Assembly (NCBI RefSeq): GCF_000425845.1
Contig: NZ_AUEF01000001.1
Span: 1-64,000 of the forward strand
Source of the DNA: Jeotgalicoccus psychrophilus DSM 19085
GTDB lineage: Bacteria; Bacillota; Bacilli; Staphylococcales; Salinicoccaceae
Direction of reading: 5' to 3'
Length of the DNA: 64,000 nucleotides
The notes under the pieces are model-generated. The model searched no databases. It saw nothing but the letters and a program-made list of their open reading frames with translations, and was not told where the DNA came from. The translations under genes were made by a program, and so were the position numbers. Shown here in pieces: positions 9,390-19,176 of this stretch (its first letter is position 1; each line of letters starts with the position of its first letter).

Positions 9390-10013
9390 TTAAATTAAGG
9401 CCGTTTTTTTAAACTTTTTATGGAGCACAGCACTTGTCCCGACGACTACTGCAAGGCCGATAACAACGCCTGCCAGCACGTCTGTCGGATAATGTACGCC
9501 GAGGTATACTCTGGATGATGAAATCATCAGAATAAACGTTGCGCACACTGTCATTAACAGAGCTTTATTGTTTAAATCAGTGTTCTTAATTATGGTCGCA
9601 AGCGAACCGAAAAATATCGTCGAGCCCATTGCGTGCCCGCTCGGGAAACTGAAGCCTGAAATTTCAATCAGACGGAGCATTGACGGACGCTCGCGGTCGA
9701 ACGAGTTTTTCAGAACTGGAATTAAAACGCTCGATGCCATCATGGAAATTAAAATGAAAAGCGTATGAATCTTTAATTTATAGAGCATTAAAATTGAAAT
9801 CAGAATGAGCGACATGACAATCATGGACAGTACTTCACCAAGCTGGGTAAAGCCGAGCATCAGTGCCGTCGTAATAAAACTTTCGGATGCGTAAATAAAT
9901 TCATAGACTTCACGGTCAATCCAGCGGCCGAGTCTCGACTCGTGAAAAATAGCGATCACGCCGAATATTAAAGTAAAGACTAAGAATAAAGACATTTTCT
10001 TACTCCGGCTCAC
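9390..10013 (-). CDS. PAP2-family membrane phosphatase
   Basis: This integral membrane phosphatase of the type 2 phosphatidic acid phosphatase family has 207 residues and about six spans. All three active-site motifs are present: KNSFDRERP, PSGHAMG with the catalytic-region histidine, and SRVYLGVHYPTDVLAG with the nucleophilic histidine. Family members dephosphorylate undecaprenyl pyrophosphate or lipid phosphates at the outer membrane face. Its GTG start overlaps the murG stop (GTGA) and has GGGGAGG 7 nt upstream. Co-expression with murG supports a role in recycling the lipid carrier of wall synthesis, but this is inference. Confidence 0.88.
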   Translation of the reverse strand: MSRSKKMSLFLVFTLIFGVIAIFHESRLGRWIDREVYEFIYASESFITTALMLGFTQLGEVLSMIVMSLILISILMLYKLKIHTLFILISMMASSVLIPVLKNSFDRERPSMLRLIEISGFSFPSGHAMGSTIFFGSLATIIKNTDLNNKALLMTVCATFILMISSSRVYLGVHYPTDVLAGVVIGLAVVVGTSAVLHKKFKKTALI

Positions 10014-11086
10014 TCCGACGCCTCCCCAATCAGTTTATCGGCAAGTTCTGCCGGGTTAACTCCGTCGTTAAACTGTGTCATTTTATATGTGATATCACTG
10101 TAGTTATCATCGATATAGTTCAATTTTTCATTTAAATTTTCAAGGTTCAGATTTTCTTCTTTAAGAACTTCTGCATAACCTTTCTTTTTAAAGTATTTAG
10201 CATTTTGAATCTGATCGCCCCGGCTCTGATCAAGACCGAGCGGAATTAAAATCATCGGTTTCTTCTGGAGGAGCAGCTCGAATATTGCGTTCGAGCCGCT
10301 GCGGGATATAACGATGTCGCTGATTGCGAGTAAGTCTGCAAGCTCATCGCCGACGAATTCAAACTGTTTGTAATTCACATTGCGAATCTTTTTATTAATA
10401 TTGCCCCGCCCTGTTAAGTGAATGATCTGGTACTTTTCTGTCAGCTTATCGATATTGTCATGCACGAATTCATTGATTATCTTCGCACCGAGCGAACCGC
10501 CCATCACGATAAGCACTGGTTTGCCGGAGTTGAATCCTGTTAATCGGTAGCCGGTTTCATTCGTGCCTGAGGAAAGCTCAGGGCGGATAACCGGTCCGAG
10601 ATACTCGGCTTTCGCATCGGTAAATTGTTCTGCAGTCGTCTCGAAGGTGCAGAATACTTTCGTTGCAAATTTGCTGGCAATGCGATTAGCGAGCCCAGGC
10701 GTTAAGTCCGACTCGTGAATATAAACCGGCACATCTGTTGCAGCAGCTGCGAGTACAACGGGGACCGACACAAAGCCGCCTTTAGAAAAAACAAACAAGG
10801 GTTTTTCACGTTTTAAAATTTTCTTCGCATCCGTGACGCCTTTAACCACTTTAAAAATATCTTTTAAATTTTCAAATGATAAATAACGGCGCAGCTTGCC
10901 GCTCGAAATTTCATGGTATGGAATATTTAACTCCGAAATGATATCTTTCTCGATACCTTTTTTCGAACCGATATAATGCGGTTCAATATTTTGCTTTTGA
11001 AATTCAGGAATTAGAAGTTTATTGAGCATAACATGGCCGACTGTACCGCCGCCTGTCAGCATTACTTTTTTATTTTCGTGAACCAT
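10010..11086 (-). CDS. murG: UDP-GlcNAc:lipid I GlcNAc transferase MurG
   Basis: MurG adds N-acetylglucosamine to lipid I on the inner membrane face to make lipid II, the peptidoglycan precursor. The 358 residues have the GT-B fold: an N-terminal glycine-rich loop (LTGGGTVGHVM) and a C-terminal UDP-GlcNAc site with MGGSLGAKIIN, SRSGSNAIFE and LIPLGLDQSRGDQ. The ATG at 11086 follows GGAGGG. It is stand-alone with respect to the mur/fts cluster, as in staphylococci, and is followed directly by a PAP2 phosphatase gene. Confidence 0.95.
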   Translation of the reverse strand: MVHENKKVMLTGGGTVGHVMLNKLLIPEFQKQNIEPHYIGSKKGIEKDIISELNIPYHEISSGKLRRYLSFENLKDIFKVVKGVTDAKKILKREKPLFVFSKGGFVSVPVVLAAAATDVPVYIHESDLTPGLANRIASKFATKVFCTFETTAEQFTDAKAEYLGPVIRPELSSGTNETGYRLTGFNSGKPVLIVMGGSLGAKIINEFVHDNIDKLTEKYQIIHLTGRGNINKKIRNVNYKQFEFVGDELADLLAISDIVISRSGSNAIFELLLQKKPMILIPLGLDQSRGDQIQNAKYFKKKGYAEVLKEENLNLENLNEKLNYIDDNYSDITYKMTQFNDGVNPAELADKLIGEASE

Positions 11087-11145
11087 ATGCGCCCTCCATA
11101 ATACTTAGTGACTTTACTTTAAACTATTTACAAATTGTCTACAAC

Positions 11146-11181
11146 AAAAAATTCCGTACAAATGCAATCTGTACGGAATTT
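11146..11181 (-). terminator. Terminator after ctpA
   Basis: A perfect 12-bp stem, AAATTCCGTACA with TGTACGGAATTT, has a 9-nt loop and is followed on the minus strand by a T-run. It lies 6 bp after the ctpA stop and separates ctpA from murG. Confidence 0.85.
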
Positions 11182-11187
11182 GATGTC

Positions 11188-12768
11188 TTATTCTTCCTCT
11201 TCTATCTCTTCGTCTTCAGTTAAATTTTGTTCATCTTCAGTGACCGGCGGAATATGCGGTGCATTGTCCCTTGCCTTTTGTTCAATTTCCATAATTGACA
11301 TGTCACCGTTAATATAATCGATTAAATAATTCAACTGAGCGTCATTTTCGTTAATGGTTTCACGAATATCAGACAGAATGCCTGTTGTCGTTTCACCGGT
11401 TACAATACCATCAGCTTCAAGTTTTTCATCTGTCTGATAAGCCATTACGGCTGCAGTCAGCTTGCTGTCGAAGTTATTATCGAACTTCGTAATATCATAG
11501 CCAAGCTCATCGAGTGCCACTTTAATCGACAGAACTTTATCGTTTGTCTGCCCTTCAGCGAACACTTCGTCTTCAGTGAGCAGTTCGATGCGGTAGTAAT
11601 CCGGATTAATTAATTCAATATCCGGCGTAATGCCCTCATCCTGCACCCATGTCTTATCAGGTGTCAGCCATTTAGTATTCGTGTATTTCAACATTGAGTT
11701 ATCTTTAAACTCGCTCGTGCGCTGAACAACACCTTTACCGAATGAAGTCGTTCCTGCAATCTGAACATTTGTTAAATCATCGAGAGCGCCTGTAAATACT
11801 TCAGAAGCACTTGCCGAACCTTCATTAATTAAAATGTACACATCATCGAATGATTCAGCGTTTGGGTTCTTCTCATTTTCAGTAACGATTTCCTGCTGGT
11901 TGCCCTGATTATCTTCAAGGTACAGTGCAGCAGTACCAGAATCAACAAACTGGTTAATCAGTGTCACTGCTTCATTTAACAGACCGCCCGGATTGTAGCG
12001 GAAGTCGATAATAAGCGCGTCAACACCGTCTTCGGCTGCCTCATCGATAAACGCACTGAACTCGTCAGTAGTACCCTGCTGGAATCTGTTAACGCTGATA
12101 TGTCCGACACCATCGATTTCTTCATATGTCACACTGTCGATATGAATCGTATCTCTCGTAATCGTAATATCTGACGGGCTGCCTTCGCCGCGCTGAATCG
12201 TCAGAACGACATCCGTGCCCTGTTCGCCGCGGATCAGCTGTACTGCTTCTGTCGTCGTCATGCCTTCAAGTGATTCACCGTCAACAGCGAGAATCTGGTC
12301 GCCCGGTTCAATGCCGGCCTGTTCTGCCGGAGAGCCTTTCATCGGACTGGAGATAATGATTTTGCTGCCTTCCATCATTACTTCAGCACCAATACCTTCA
12401 AAGTCTCCGGTAATGCTTTCTTCGAAGTCACCGGTTTCATCGATATTCATATACTCACTGTATGGATCGTCAAGTCCTTCGACCATACCGCGGATTGATG
12501 ATTCGATTAAAGCGTCTGAATCGACATCCTCATAATAGTCTTCATTCAGTGTGTCGTAGACACTGTAAAGTTTTGCAAATTCGGTTCTCGTATCAGTTCC
12601 GACGTTGACTGCACGTTCCTGATTATTTGATATTGCAATTGCTGTTATTACTACACTGATTATAATCGTCGTTAAAATAATGACGATAAACCAGAATATA
12701 TTCATGTGAACGGACCGCAGTTTAGACTGAACGTTCTTGTCATTGTTTTCTTCGTCCAAGTTATGCAC
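11188..12768 (-). CDS. ctpA: C-terminal processing protease, S41 family (CtpA)
   Basis: This membrane-anchored serine protease has 526 residues. It has an N-terminal cytoplasmic stretch, one membrane span (about 23-46) and an extracellular PDZ domain (about 110-195). The S41 catalytic core has the nucleophile in EGSASASEVF near 321 and the general-base lysine in FGKGVVQ near 344. A C-terminal peptidoglycan-binding fold lies in about 420-480, ending in an acidic tail. Members trim the C-termini of secreted or wall-linked proteins. The GTG start at 12768 has only a weak ribosome site (AGGTAG), so the start is the least certain part of the call. Confidence 0.92.
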   Translation of the reverse strand: MHNLDEENNDKNVQSKLRSVHMNIFWFIVIILTTIIISVVITAIAISNNQERAVNVGTDTRTEFAKLYSVYDTLNEDYYEDVDSDALIESSIRGMVEGLDDPYSEYMNIDETGDFEESITGDFEGIGAEVMMEGSKIIISSPMKGSPAEQAGIEPGDQILAVDGESLEGMTTTEAVQLIRGEQGTDVVLTIQRGEGSPSDITITRDTIHIDSVTYEEIDGVGHISVNRFQQGTTDEFSAFIDEAAEDGVDALIIDFRYNPGGLLNEAVTLINQFVDSGTAALYLEDNQGNQQEIVTENEKNPNAESFDDVYILINEGSASASEVFTGALDDLTNVQIAGTTSFGKGVVQRTSEFKDNSMLKYTNTKWLTPDKTWVQDEGITPDIELINPDYYRIELLTEDEVFAEGQTNDKVLSIKVALDELGYDITKFDNNFDSKLTAAVMAYQTDEKLEADGIVTGETTTGILSDIRETINENDAQLNYLIDYINGDMSIMEIEQKARDNAPHIPPVTEDEQNLTEDEEIEEEE

Positions 12769-12826
12769 CCAATTTCTACCTATGTATTACTCATATATTA
12801 TCAGTTTACTTGATTAAAGAAAAGAA

Positions 12827-12850
12827 AAGAACAGTGAAATCACTGTTCTT
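12827..12850 (-). terminator. Terminator after deoD
   Basis: A perfect 10-bp stem (AAGAACAGTG with CACTGTTCTT) encloses a 4-nt loop and is followed on the minus strand by a T-rich run. It ends the transcript carrying deoD, the YozE-like gene and possibly msrB/msrA. Confidence 0.85.
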
Positions 12851-12864
12851 CAAAAAATAGATGA

Positions 12865-13578
12865 TTATTCTCCAGCAAATGGTACTGCTGCATCAAGCGC
12901 AACTTCAATCATATCGTTGAATGTTGTCTGTCTTTCTTCTGCAGTAGTTACTTCACCTGTAATAAGGTGATCTGAGATTGTCAGGATTGCTAATGCACGT
13001 GCATTATACTCTTCAGCGATTGTAAATAATGCTGCAGATTCCATTTCAACCGCAAGCACACCGTAATCTGCAAGCTGTTTAGTATCTGTTTTAGTATCGT
13101 AGAATGAGTCTGCTGTATAGACGTTTCCGACTTTTACATCAAGACCGCGTTTTTTAGCTTCGTTGTAGCTTGCTAAAAGCAGGTCGAAGTTTGATGTTGG
13201 CGCAAAGCTCACGTTACCGAACAACTTGTTGTTCTGGTAAGAGTCTGTTGTTGCACTTTGTGCAATAACAACGTCGCGTACTTTAACTTCTTCTTTTAAT
13301 GCACCGGCAGTACCGACACGAATTAAGTTTTTAACGCCGTAGTCGCGCATTAACTCATGAATGTAAATTGAAATTGACGGTACACCCATACCAGTTCCCT
13401 GCACTGAAATTCTCTTGCCTTTATAAGTTCCAGTGTAACCGAACATATTGCGGACTTCATTGTAGCAGACAACATCTTCTAAAAATGTTTCCGCGATATA
13501 CTTCGCACGGAGCGGATCGCCCGGCAGTAAAATAGTATCGGCGATATCGCCCTGTTTTGCATTAATATGAATACTCAT
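12865..13578 (-). CDS. deoD: Purine nucleoside phosphorylase DeoD
   Basis: The enzyme splits purine (deoxy)nucleosides with phosphate to base and (deoxy)ribose-1-phosphate. With 237 residues it matches the hexameric, bacterial-type PNP (trimer-of-dimers). Motifs include the phosphate-binding loop [28 protein letters not shown] and [10 protein letters not shown], and the late aspartate in TISDH. The ATG at 13578 is chosen because AGAGGAG lies 8 nt upstream; the longer frame to 13608 would overlap the upstream gene. It follows the YozE-like gene by 14 bp. Confidence 0.95.
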   Translation of the reverse strand: MSIHINAKQGDIADTILLPGDPLRAKYIAETFLEDVVCYNEVRNMFGYTGTYKGKRISVQGTGMGVPSISIYIHELMRDYGVKNLIRVGTAGALKEEVKVRDVVIAQSATTDSYQNNKLFGNVSFAPTSNFDLLLASYNEAKKRGLDVKVGNVYTADSFYDTKTDTKQLADYGVLAVEMESAALFTIAEEYNARALAILTISDHLITGEVTTAEERQTTFNDMIEVALDAAVPFAGE

Positions 13579-13592
13579 ATTTTCATCTCCTC

Positions 13593-13814
13593 TTATGATC
13601 GTAGCCATTCTGTGTAGTCTGAAAAACTTTCATCAAACGTATCTAATGATATATTAAGATACGGGTTCTTTTCAAGATAATCTGAGATTTCTTCGTAATT
13701 ATTTGAATACTTCGGGAAAGACATATCATCCGCAATATGGTTTGCCAGCTGACCAATGTCATTTTTCGCCCCGATTTGTGTCTTTATATACTGGTAATAT
13801 GGTCGATCTTTCAT
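13593..13814 (-). CDS. YozE-like UPF0346 family protein
   Basis: The protein has 73 residues and no signal or membrane segment. It resembles the UPF0346/YozE family: an aromatic N-terminus (FYQYIKT-like), LA..I.DD..FPK in the middle, and a C-terminal Y.EWL. The family adopts a small helical, SAM-domain-like fold and its role is unknown to me. It starts 1 bp after the msrB stop and precedes deoD, so it is probably part of the msrA-msrB transcript. Confidence 0.85.
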   Translation of the reverse strand: MKDRPYYQYIKTQIGAKNDIGQLANHIADDMSFPKYSNNYEEISDYLEKNPYLNISLDTFDESFSDYTEWLRS

Positions 13815-13815
13815 A

Positions 13816-14250
13816 TTACGCCTTAGAATCTAACAGCTTGACGTATTCTCCGTAGCCTTCTTGTTCAAGCTCGCTTTTCGGAATAAAATCAAGCGCTGCA
13901 GAGTTAATGCAGTATCTTAAGCCGCCAAGTTCCTGCGGTCCGTCAGGAAAGACGTGACCGAGGTGCGAGTCTGAAGTTTCACTGCGGACTTCCGTGCGGC
14001 GCATGCCAAATGACGTGTCTGTATGCTCGGATACATCTTCATCTGACAGAGATTTAGCAAAGCTCGGCCAGCCGCATGAGGAATCGAATTTATCAAGTGA
14101 CGTAAACAGCGGTTTGCCGCTCAGTTTATCCACGTAAATTCCTTCTTCAAAATGTGTCCAGTATTCATTCTCAAATGGTGCTTCTGTACCATTCTCTTTC
14201 ATTACCTGTCTTTCAAGGTCTGTTAATTCACTAATATCTTTTCTTGTCAT
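13816..14250 (-). CDS. msrB: Peptide-methionine (R)-S-oxide reductase MsrB
   Basis: MsrB reduces the R epimer of methionine sulfoxide in proteins, repairing oxidative damage. The 144 residues carry the SelR/MsrB core: [17 protein letters not shown], and the catalytic cysteine in [13 protein letters not shown]. The pair of CxxC zinc motifs found in some MsrBs is absent. The start overlaps the msrA stop by one base, giving an msrA-msrB pair that handles both epimers. Confidence 0.96.
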   Translation of the reverse strand: MTRKDISELTDLERQVMKENGTEAPFENEYWTHFEEGIYVDKLSGKPLFTSLDKFDSSCGWPSFAKSLSDEDVSEHTDTSFGMRRTEVRSETSDSHLGHVFPDGPQELGGLRYCINSAALDFIPKSELEQEGYGEYVKLLDSKA

Positions 14251-14771
14251 TATTTTTCACCCCATACATTTTCTACGAAACCTTTACGTCCTGATCCTTT
14301 GTAATACGCATTGTAATGTCCTGTATTTTTCTTATAAAAGTCCTGATGTTCATCTTCTGCTCTGTAGAAGTTTTTATACGGCAGCACCGGTGTATTGATC
14401 GGGGCCGGAAAAATATTTGCTTCATCAAGTTCTTTAATTAATTCAAGTGCCGTATTATGCTGAGCTTCATCGTGGTAAAACACTGCCGGCATATAATGCG
14501 GGCCGCGGTCGCCAAACTGTCCGCCGATATCAGTCGGATCGAACGTTTTGAAAAATACTTCCAATAGTTCGCGGTAGCTCATCACTTCTTCATCGAAGTC
14601 AATCTGCACGGCTTCAACGTGTCCTGTTGTACCTGTGGATACTTGTTCGTACGTCGGATTCGGTTCGTCACCGTTAGAATAACCTGAAACTATTTCTTTC
14701 ACGCCGTCCCATTGGTCAAACGGTTTAATTAAACACCAGAAACATCCGCCTGCTAAAGTTGCTGTAGCCAT
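14250..14771 (-). CDS. msrA: Peptide-methionine (S)-S-oxide reductase MsrA
   Basis: MsrA reduces the S epimer of methionine sulfoxide. The 173 residues start with LAGGCFWCL, where C10 is the catalytic cysteine, and include the family segments [27 protein letters not shown] and TGHYNAYY. A resolving cysteine is available at C13, three residues after the catalytic one. A strong AGGAGG precedes the ATG. It lies just after the ypmS-like gene and before msrB. Confidence 0.96.
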   Translation of the reverse strand: MATATLAGGCFWCLIKPFDQWDGVKEIVSGYSNGDEPNPTYEQVSTGTTGHVEAVQIDFDEEVMSYRELLEVFFKTFDPTDIGGQFGDRGPHYMPAVFYHDEAQHNTALELIKELDEANIFPAPINTPVLPYKNFYRAEDEHQDFYKKNTGHYNAYYKGSGRKGFVENVWGEK

Positions 14772-14784
14772 AAATTAATTCCTC

Positions 14785-15336
14785 CTAAAAATTGTTGTTA
14801 ACTGAAAAATACCATGCATTGTTTTCATAGTCTATTTTGTCGGCTTGGAGTTCTACACCGAAATACTGTTCAAACAGTGACATATCGATTACAATCGCAC
14901 GTTCGGTTTCGCTCATCGCTATGCCTTCTGGCAGATCGACAAGCTTTCTGAGTGCTGTGTACAGCGTATCTTCACTGAACGGCAGCCCCGCTAAATTTAA
15001 ATCTGTTAAGTGAATAATAATATTATCCCCGTTTACGACCGGTTCTCCGGCAATGCTTGAATTAATAGAAAATCCGAGCAGCTGCTGTTCAATATCAACA
15101 ACGATGCCGTCTTCATTAATATTAACTGTAAATTCGTCATATGGAATATTATCATTAATCAGAGTTTCAATCGTACTGTTCGTTAAAATAAACTCAAGTT
15201 CTTCAGTCTTTTCTGGCGGTTCGTTCCCGCTTGTCTGTTCATAGGACTGGTTGAAGAATGAGGCAAGCACAACGACAACAGCGATATTCACCGCGAGCAA
15301 TATGAAGAAAGAAATCATCCATATATTTTTACGCAT
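14785..15336 (-). CDS. YpmS-like DUF2140 membrane-anchored protein
   Basis: The protein has 183 residues, one N-terminal hydrophobic span (about 6-28) and an extracellular, acidic, beta-rich domain. Position between the dfrA and msrA genes and the domain pattern (GFSINSSI, NIIIHLTDLNLAGLPFS) match the YpmS/DUF2140 family of bacilli and staphylococci. No enzymatic motif is visible and its function is unknown. It follows dfrA by 3 bp, so it is co-transcribed with thyA-dfrA. Confidence 0.78.
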   Translation of the reverse strand: MRKNIWMISFFILLAVNIAVVVVLASFFNQSYEQTSGNEPPEKTEELEFILTNSTIETLINDNIPYDEFTVNINEDGIVVDIEQQLLGFSINSSIAGEPVVNGDNIIIHLTDLNLAGLPFSEDTLYTALRKLVDLPEGIAMSETERAIVIDMSLFEQYFGVELQADKIDYENNAWYFSVNNNF

Positions 15337-15339
15337 CGC

Positions 15340-16780
<1,441 letters not shown>

Positions 16781-16866
16781 TAAAATCACCCTTTTCTTTT
16801 ATAATGTACTTCTATATAATTAGTATTAATTAAGAAGAGAATATTATTGTGATCGGAGTGTTCAGA

Positions 16867-16938
16867 ATGGAAATTTTATTCACAGTCGGTTTAACTTTAC
16901 TTGCAGGCTACATGATTACAATGTGCATCTACGAGTAA
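16867..16938 (+). CDS. Possible 23-residue single-span membrane peptide
   Basis: A short plus-strand frame starts with ATG 6 nt after GGAGTG and encodes MEILFTVGLTLLAGYMITMC followed by IYE. Almost the whole peptide is hydrophobic, consistent with one membrane span. It sits in the divergent gap upstream of thyA. A TATAAT box lies at 16815-16820 but without a good -35 hexamer. A strong bidirectional terminator lies directly downstream (16951-16982). I do not recognise a family. The spacing of ribosome site, frame and terminator suggests a real gene, but so short a frame could occur by chance. Confidence 0.45.
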   Translation: MEILFTVGLTLLAGYMITMCIYE

Positions 16939-16950
16939 GAAAATATTTAG

Positions 16951-16982
16951 AAAAAAGGAAAGGGTATACCCTTTCCTTTTTT
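16951..16982. terminator. Bidirectional terminator
   Basis: A perfect palindrome of 32 bp with A/T ends (AAAAAAGGAAAGGG joined to CCCTTTCC and a T-run through TATA) serves both strands. It ends the bacilliredoxin transcript on the minus strand and the short plus-strand frame at 16867. Confidence 0.85.
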
Positions 16983-17421
16983 ATTTTGCACAATATTCGT
17001 CAAAATCTGCTTTCAGATCCATCATGATATCTTCAATCGTTCTATTTTCAATATTTTCACGTGCTGTAAATGACACGAGTTTGCCGCCTTTAAATAAAGC
17101 GAATGACGGGCTTGACGGTTCAGCATCAATATATTCGCGCATTGCAGCTGTCGCCGGACGCTCCTGTCCTGCAAATACAGTCGCCAGACGGTCAGGTTTC
17201 ACCGGGTTCTGGTTTGTCACTGTTACAGCAGCGGGTCTGGCAAGACCTGCTGCACAGCCGCAAACGCTGTTAATAACGACAAATGTCGTTTCGTTTTCTT
17301 TAGTATTCTTCATAAAATCATGCACACCTTCAGGTGTCGTTAATTCACTAAAATCGTAATTCGTCAGTTCCTGCCTCATAGGTTCTGCAATTTCTTTCAT
17401 ATATGCCTGATATGCATCCAT
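16981..17421 (-). CDS. Bacilliredoxin (BrxA/BrxB, YphP/YqiW family)
   Basis: This thioredoxin-like protein removes bacillithiol from mixed disulfides on oxidised proteins. It has 146 residues, and the CGC active site characteristic of bacilliredoxins is at C54-C56 in [15 protein letters not shown]. The ATG at 17421 lies 2 nt after the cvfC stop and uses the GGGAGCGG within the cvfC end. The longer frame to 17454 would overlap cvfC further. The bacillithiol biosynthesis gene bshA (38225-39388) is in the same window, supporting the thiol system. I cannot tell BrxA from BrxB. Confidence 0.9.
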   Translation of the reverse strand: MDAYQAYMKEIAEPMRQELTNYDFSELTTPEGVHDFMKNTKENETTFVVINSVCGCAAGLARPAAVTVTNQNPVKPDRLATVFAGQERPATAAMREYIDAEPSSPSFALFKGGKLVSFTARENIENRTIEDIMMDLKADFDEYCAK

Positions 17422-17423
17422 GT

Positions 17424-18230
17424 TTACCGCTCCCTGTTCTGCATTTGTTTCCACACGCTGCCGAGTGCATCTTCGCCCTGTTCAATACGGGCAATTGCTA
17501 TTTCTATCTGCAGCCTTACATCGTACTGCGGATCATTCTGATGTGCTCTCAATACTTCCAAACTCGTGTCATCGCCGCTTTCGTATATAAACATTGCCGC
17601 ACGCCAGCGGACAATTGGATTTTTATCTCCGAGTGCTGTATGCATATCTCCGAGTCCTTCTTTAAAATCGAGATCGCTGTATGCATCTGCTGCTGTTCTT
17701 CTGACCGGAATTGCGCGGTCACCCATAGCAATTCTTAAATATTTAAGTGTTTTTGGGACTTCAATCATTGCAAGCAGGCTGACACTCATACGTCTGACCT
17801 GCATTTTCTCATCATGAAGTGCGTGTTCCAAAAGCGGGTAATCGCTCTCATTAGGTGTATCGAAATGATTCAGCATATAGAGGCGCTCTTTCCAGTCCTC
17901 TGTATTTTTAAACTCATCAAGCGAAACCTTGAAGTATTTCATCGGCGCCGGCTGCACGCGGTTTTTTGCTTCAGCCACGAGTTCAATGAGCGTTCCTTGT
18001 GGATACAGTGCTTCAATTTCCTCAATGACTTCAGTAAATACGTCTTCCGGCGAACCGTAACGGGTACTTAAATTTTCCCACTTGCGGTCAAAAATAATGT
18101 TATCTTCAGGCAATGTTGCGTTAGTGACGGCTTCAGTAAATCGTGCCGGCAGTTCGCGGCGGTGTTCTGTGCCGTCATTTAACTTTACCTGATAAGGAAT
18201 TCCTTTAAACATGAGCACCTGAGTGTTCAC
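17424..18230 (-). CDS. cvfC: CvfC C-terminal part, HEAT-repeat domain (in -1 frame to upstream half)
   Basis: This frame matches the C-terminal three-quarters of S. aureus conserved virulence factor C: a conserved FKGIPYQ start, RKW...RYG, LRMLNHF-like [11 protein letters not shown] and helical HEAT-like repeats, ending in ALGSVWKQM. The homologous S. aureus protein is one chain of about 374 residues as I recall it. Here homology continues upstream of the GTG at 18230 (TPESNFGE) up to an A7 run, where the frame passes to the gene at 18254-18535. The GTG and a nearby ATG lack convincing ribosome sites. A -1 shift would give a 370-residue protein. Independent translation of 268 residues is possible but less likely. 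Confidence 0.85.
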   Translation of the reverse strand: MNTQVLMFKGIPYQVKLNDGTEHRRELPARFTEAVTNATLPEDNIIFDRKWENLSTRYGSPEDVFTEVIEEIEALYPQGTLIELVAEAKNRVQPAPMKYFKVSLDEFKNTEDWKERLYMLNHFDTPNESDYPLLEHALHDEKMQVRRMSVSLLAMIEVPKTLKYLRIAMGDRAIPVRRTAADAYSDLDFKEGLGDMHTALGDKNPIVRWRAAMFIYESGDDTSLEVLRAHQNDPQYDVRLQIEIAIARIEQGEDALGSVWKQMQNRER

Positions 18231-18268
18231 TTCACCAAAGTTCGACTCAGGTGTCAGTCTTTTTTTGC
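18216..18268 (-). other. Candidate programmed -1 ribosomal frameshift signal in cvfC
   Basis: On the minus strand the upstream frame reads GCA AAA AAA GAC TGA. The slippery heptamer A AAA AAA lies at 18266-18260. Six bases later a perfect 9-bp inverted repeat begins: CACCTGAGT (18253-18245) pairs with ACTCAGGTG (18224-18216). The loop is 20 nt and itself contains an ACTT/AAGT pairing. Sliding back one base reads through the TGA as AGA CTG ACA and enters the cvfC frame. Heptamer, 6-nt spacer and stem are the three elements of a bacterial -1 frameshift cassette. A real mutation or a sequencing error in the A-run remains possible. Confidence 0.6.
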
Positions 18269-18535
18269 TTCACCGGGTTCTGCGTTATTAAAAGTCGCTT
18301 CAATTTTCGGAATCAAAGTTTCCCAGTCTGTTTTCGAGCTTTTATCGACAGAAATAAAATCGAGTGCGTGGAAGACGCTTGTTACATCTTCAAGTTCCAG
18401 TACGCGCGCGATAAATGCCGGTGTATCCTCAGTGACCGCTTTGTAAGTTGAAGATCTCATTTCCTCTTTTGTTTCATTAACAGTAATTTTCATAGTATTC
18501 GGGCTTGGTGTCGGTTCAATTCTTACGATTTCCAT
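18254..18535 (-). CDS. NifU/Nfu N-terminal domain protein (N-terminal part of CvfC)
   Basis: The protein has 93 residues and matches the Nfu/NifU N-terminal scaffold domain, with the typical start RIEPTPSPNTMKI and the LE.V.SVF...DFI.V.K pattern. No cysteine ligands are present, so it is not itself an iron-sulfur scaffold. In S. aureus this domain forms the first quarter of CvfC. Here it stops at a TGA 3 codons after the start of the A7 run, at the candidate frameshift site. The ATG at 18535 follows GGAGGC. Stand-alone 90-residue domain proteins of this type also exist, so a functional short product is plausible. Confidence 0.88.
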   Translation of the reverse strand: MEIVRIEPTPSPNTMKITVNETKEEMRSSTYKAVTEDTPAFIARVLELEDVTSVFHALDFISVDKSSKTDWETLIPKIEATFNNAEPGEAKKD

Positions 18536-18551
18536 AGTAGTGCCTCCAGTA

Positions 18552-18722
18552 TTATAATTTATTGCCGTACATTTTCATTTCGATGCCGACGGAACATTCC
18601 GTAATGCAGAATGAATGTGCACTTGATTTGCTTCCTTCAGTCCGGTTGACTTCTTTCAACATACATCCTCTGCAGTATGTACGTTCAAGATGATTAATTT
18701 TATCCAGAACTTTCGTATCCAT
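18552..18722 (-). CDS. Small zinc-finger protein, DUF2602-like
   Basis: This 56-residue frame lies between the RNase H-like gene and the NifU-N gene, starting with ATG 7 nt after GAGGT. It contains YCRGCMLKE and AHSFCITECSVG, two cysteine pairs (CxxC and CxxxC) suited to binding one zinc ion, and ends MYGNKL. The pattern matches my recollection of the DUF2602 zinc-finger family of bacilli and staphylococci. Function is unknown. It is co-directional and 16 bp upstream of the next gene, so it probably belongs to the same transcript. Confidence 0.82.
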   Translation of the reverse strand: MDTKVLDKINHLERTYCRGCMLKEVNRTEGSKSSAHSFCITECSVGIEMKMYGNKL

Positions 18723-18763
18723 TATCATACCTCATTATTTTAAATTGCAACATAGCTAAAAAG

Positions 18764-19171
18764 CTAATTCAAATTTAATTTTTTGCGCTCTTTATACAAA
18801 CGGTCTTTAGCCAGTATGTCTGCACCACGGTTATTTTTTCTCGGTGTATGAGTAATTATAAACATATCGAGCGCTTTTGTTAAGGGAACGACTCTGTCGT
18901 AGTATGATTTGAACACTTTATTTTTAACGTGGCCTTTATCGAAAGTATCGACGATAATTTTAGAATCCGTATACACGATTATTGATGTCAGCTTCAGTTT
19001 CACGGCCTGTTTAAGTGCAAACTCCAGCATCGCCCATTCCCCTTCATGGTTATCCATTTCACCGAGCAGCACGGACTCTTTTGAGTTCAGCAAATCGTCT
19101 TTAATAATAAGCCCGCCGCATGCAAGTTTCGGTTTGAGGCTTGCTGCTGCATCGATATATATTTGCGCCAT
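18764..19171 (-). CDS. RNase H-like (RVT_3 domain) protein
   Basis: The protein has 135 residues with an RNase H fold. Acidic residues fit the catalytic set: D7 in IYIDAA, the NHEGEWAMLE motif (E43/E45), D69 in VYTDSK and D118 in RGADILAK. It belongs to the small RVT_3/RNase HI-like group that includes YpeP/YpdQ of bacilli, for which RNA:DNA hybrid cleavage is expected but not always shown. It follows the 5'-3' exonuclease gene by 5 bp, a conserved pairing that suggests shared work on primers or flaps. Confidence 0.85.
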   Translation of the reverse strand: MAQIYIDAAASLKPKLACGGLIIKDDLLNSKESVLLGEMDNHEGEWAMLEFALKQAVKLKLTSIIVYTDSKIIVDTFDKGHVKNKVFKSYYDRVVPLTKALDMFIITHTPRKNNRGADILAKDRLYKERKKLNLN

Positions 19172-19176
19172 TTATA

